NCBI RefSeq assembly: GCF_938015785.1
Contig: NZ_CALLWC010000010.1
Coordinates: 37,074 to 101,073, forward strand
Direction of reading: 5' to 3'
Origin: an uncultured Campylobacter sp.
GTDB taxonomy: Bacteria > Campylobacterota > Campylobacteria > Campylobacterales > Campylobacteraceae
DNA length: 64,000 nucleotides
The notes beneath the pieces were generated by a model. The model worked only from the letters and a program-made list of their open reading frames with translations, did not search any database and had not been told where the DNA came from. Shown piece after piece: positions 62,440 through 64,000 of this stretch; the stretch's first letter is position 1; the number at the start of each line of letters is the position of its first letter. The position numbers and the translations under genes were made by a program.

Positions 62440-63807
62440 GTGCCGAGACAGACCTGGAGCAGCAAGCTCACATATATTTTAACCGTCGCGGGCGCCACGA
62501 TCGGCTTTGGCTGCACGTGGCGGTTCCCGTATTTAGTCGGCGAAAATGGTGGTGGCGCCTACGTGCTCATATTTTGCATCGCAATGATCGTGCTTGGAAT
62601 CCCGATGATCTTGGTAGAAAATGTCATCGGACGTCGCGCGCTAAGAAACTGCGTCGATGCTTTCGCAGCGCCTAAAAAGGACGGCTCGCGCATAAAGCCC
62701 GCATGGAAAATCGTAGGCATCATGGGCGTAATCGGCGCATTTGGAATTTTAGCCTACTATATGGTTCTCGGTGGCTGGGTGCTAACCTATATCGTAAACA
62801 TCGTAAGCGGCAACTTCGACCTCTCCGCGCGGATCACAGACCCCGCATTTACGCAGAAATTCTACGCAGATCACATCGAAAATAGCCCGCTTAGCGTCGG
62901 TGGCTACACGATCGTTTTCATAGCGATCAACTGGTATATTTTGAAAAACGGCATCATCGAGGGAATCGAAAAATTCGTAAAATTTCTAATGCCCGCGCTA
63001 TTTTTGTGCTTCATCGCGGTAATCCTTACAAATTTAACGCTTGATGGCGCAAAGGAGGGCGTGAAATTTTATCTCGGCGTCGATTTTGCCAAGATCACGC
63101 CCAAGCTTTTGATCGACGTTTTGGGTCAGGTCTTTTTCGCGCTCTCGCTCGGATTCGGCGTGATGATCACGCTGTCCAGCTTCCTCAATAAAGACGAGAA
63201 GCTGATGCAAACGGCCACCATCACCGCAGTCGTAAACACGCTCATCGCCGTACTTGCGGGCTTTATGATCTTCCCGTCGCTCTTTAGCGCGGGGCTTGAG
63301 CCGAGCAGCGGCTCGTCGCTGGTTTTTAAGAGCCTGCCGATCGCGTTTTCGCACATGCCGTTCGGCAACGCCGTCGCGGTGGTCTTTCTCTCGATTTTGC
63401 TCATCGCCGCGCTTACGACGTCGATCACGATCTATCAGGTCATCATAAATTTCGTCGAGGAGCGCTTTTCATTTTCAACGTTAAAGGCGGTAAATTTAAC
63501 GCTCGGCGGCGTCTTCGTGCTTGGCAACCTGCCCTGCATACTCTCAAGCAGCGTGCTTGCGGACGTTAAAATTCTGGGGCGCTCGGTTTTCGACGCCTTC
63601 GACTTCGTAAGCGCGAACGTATTTTTCGTGCTAACGGCGCTGCTGTGCTGCATCTACGTGGGCTGGGTACTGAAAAAGGACGCGATCTACGAGCTCACCA
63701 ACGAAGGCGATCTCGGCGCGAGGCTCGCGGGAGTTTGGTTTTTGTACGTCAAATTTATCCTGCCGCTTATCATCGCGGTGATCTTCGGATACGGGATTTT
63801 CGGCTAA
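62440..63807 (+). CDS. NSS-family sodium-dependent transporter (LeuT fold)
   Basis: A 455-residue inner-membrane Na+ symporter for amino acids or related amines. TM1 carries the unwound WSSKLTYILTVAGATIGFGCTWRFPYLVGENGGGAYVLIF, the family hallmark, and TM6 and later helices follow (VFFALSLGFGVMITLSSFLNKDEKL; IAALTTSITIYQVIINFVEERFSFS). About 11-12 helices are present. The substrate cannot be inferred. The start is a GTG with GGAGGG 4 bp upstream, 10 bp after the nadD-rsfS stop, so it may be co-transcribed. Confidence 0.92.
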   Translation: MPRQTWSSKLTYILTVAGATIGFGCTWRFPYLVGENGGGAYVLIFCIAMIVLGIPMILVENVIGRRALRNCVDAFAAPKKDGSRIKPAWKIVGIMGVIGAFGILAYYMVLGGWVLTYIVNIVSGNFDLSARITDPAFTQKFYADHIENSPLSVGGYTIVFIAINWYILKNGIIEGIEKFVKFLMPALFLCFIAVILTNLTLDGAKEGVKFYLGVDFAKITPKLLIDVLGQVFFALSLGFGVMITLSSFLNKDEKLMQTATITAVVNTLIAVLAGFMIFPSLFSAGLEPSSGSSLVFKSLPIAFSHMPFGNAVAVVFLSILLIAALTTSITIYQVIINFVEERFSFSTLKAVNLTLGGVFVLGNLPCILSSSVLADVKILGRSVFDAFDFVSANVFFVLTALLCCIYVGWVLKKDAIYELTNEGDLGARLAGVWFLYVKFILPLIIAVIFGYGIFG

Positions 63808-64000
63808 ATTTAAAGCCGCGAGAGTTTTAAATTTTAAATTTACCCGCGGCGCTGCGGCTCACTTCGCCGCAATATATTTTATGCCAAGGCGTGTAGAATT
63901 TTAAAATTTCATTCGTTCCGTTGCATACGCTGCGGCGTAAGTTTTTACTCGGTGCGACACATTGTATTGAAACTTGCGGCACGGCGGTCTTGCGACTAGG
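63808..64000. other. Right-edge spacer
   Basis: About 190 bp after the NSS gene, with AAATTTTAAATTTTAAATTT-type DNA and G+C-rich pieces. No gene or RNA is visible before the window ends. Confidence 0.5.

Overview
The window is a chromosomal segment of a Campylobacter (Campylobacterota). Gene order and protein type point there: serA-rpsA-ispH-aroA-pheT-pheS with a divergent hit gene, rpe-dnaQ beside rpmB, an M23 peptidase/bactofilin pair, and promoters that are mostly an extended -10 (often GCTATAAT) after a T-rich stretch. Base composition is clearly richer in G+C than C. jejuni, and the sequence is saturated with AAATTT-type strings. This suggests one of the oral, higher-GC species (C. gracilis, C. 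showae or C. rectus type); the species is a guess.

Layout. 0.9-5.5 kb: dnaQ, rpe, rpmB, a K+ channel, argJ and a small DUF465 protein. 6.4-10.6 kb: a zinc locus with a Fur/Zur-type regulator, divergent znuA and a fused ZevA-ZevB-like metal transporter. 10.9-24.2 kb: a DUF3137 protein, the serA-to-pheS housekeeping block, hit, dps, and the cell-shape pair M23 peptidase/bactofilin. 24.8-30.2 kb: tRNA-Ser, a lipoprotein, and a two-gene 2-hydroxyacyl-CoA dehydratase activase-like system. 30.4-40.9 kb: rpsP-khpA-rimM-trmD-rplS, ffh, an rluA-type synthase, waaA, a zinc-ribbon protein, a Nif3-like protein, glyQ, a frameshifted effector-binding protein, purE and a U32 peptidase. 40.9-46.9 kb: a histidinol-phosphatase-like PHP protein, glnA, comEC, yciI-like, a GNAT acetyltransferase and a PIN/NYN-like protein. 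47.1-51.0 kb: an AT-rich accessory cluster of about ten small minus-strand genes that look like orphan immunity genes of polymorphic toxins (MafI-like, colicin-D-immunity-like, Imm41-like, tandem paralogues), ending at a tRNA-Lys/Asp/Val array. 51.5-54.5 kb: a lytic transglycosylase, kdsA, a PH-domain protein and an odd tRNA-Glu. 54.6-58.7 kb: a nikKMLQO nickel ECF importer with a candidate NikR operator. 58.8-63.8 kb: serS, a pentapeptide-like repeat ORF, a nadD-rsfS fusion and an NSS-family transporter.

Two signals are not explained by ordinary annotation. First, RAATTY (AAATTT, GAATTT, AAATTC, GAATTC) is hugely over-represented in spacers and is also kept inside genes by context-dependent codon choice. 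RAATTY is the site methylated by the C. jejuni transformation-associated methyltransferase CtsM, so these strings may be self-recognition marks for natural transformation; a ComEC homologue lies in the window. Second, many conserved enzymes (NadD, KdsA, WaaA, a GNAT enzyme, the Zev-like transporter, NikL, GlyQ) carry long in-frame low-complexity Ala/Ser/Asn/Asp/Gln-rich insertions or tails. Two operons also contain about 700-bp open spacers of the same DNA style, one of which (60089-60814) encodes Phe-centred five-residue repeats and is coupled to nadD by a GTGA overlap.
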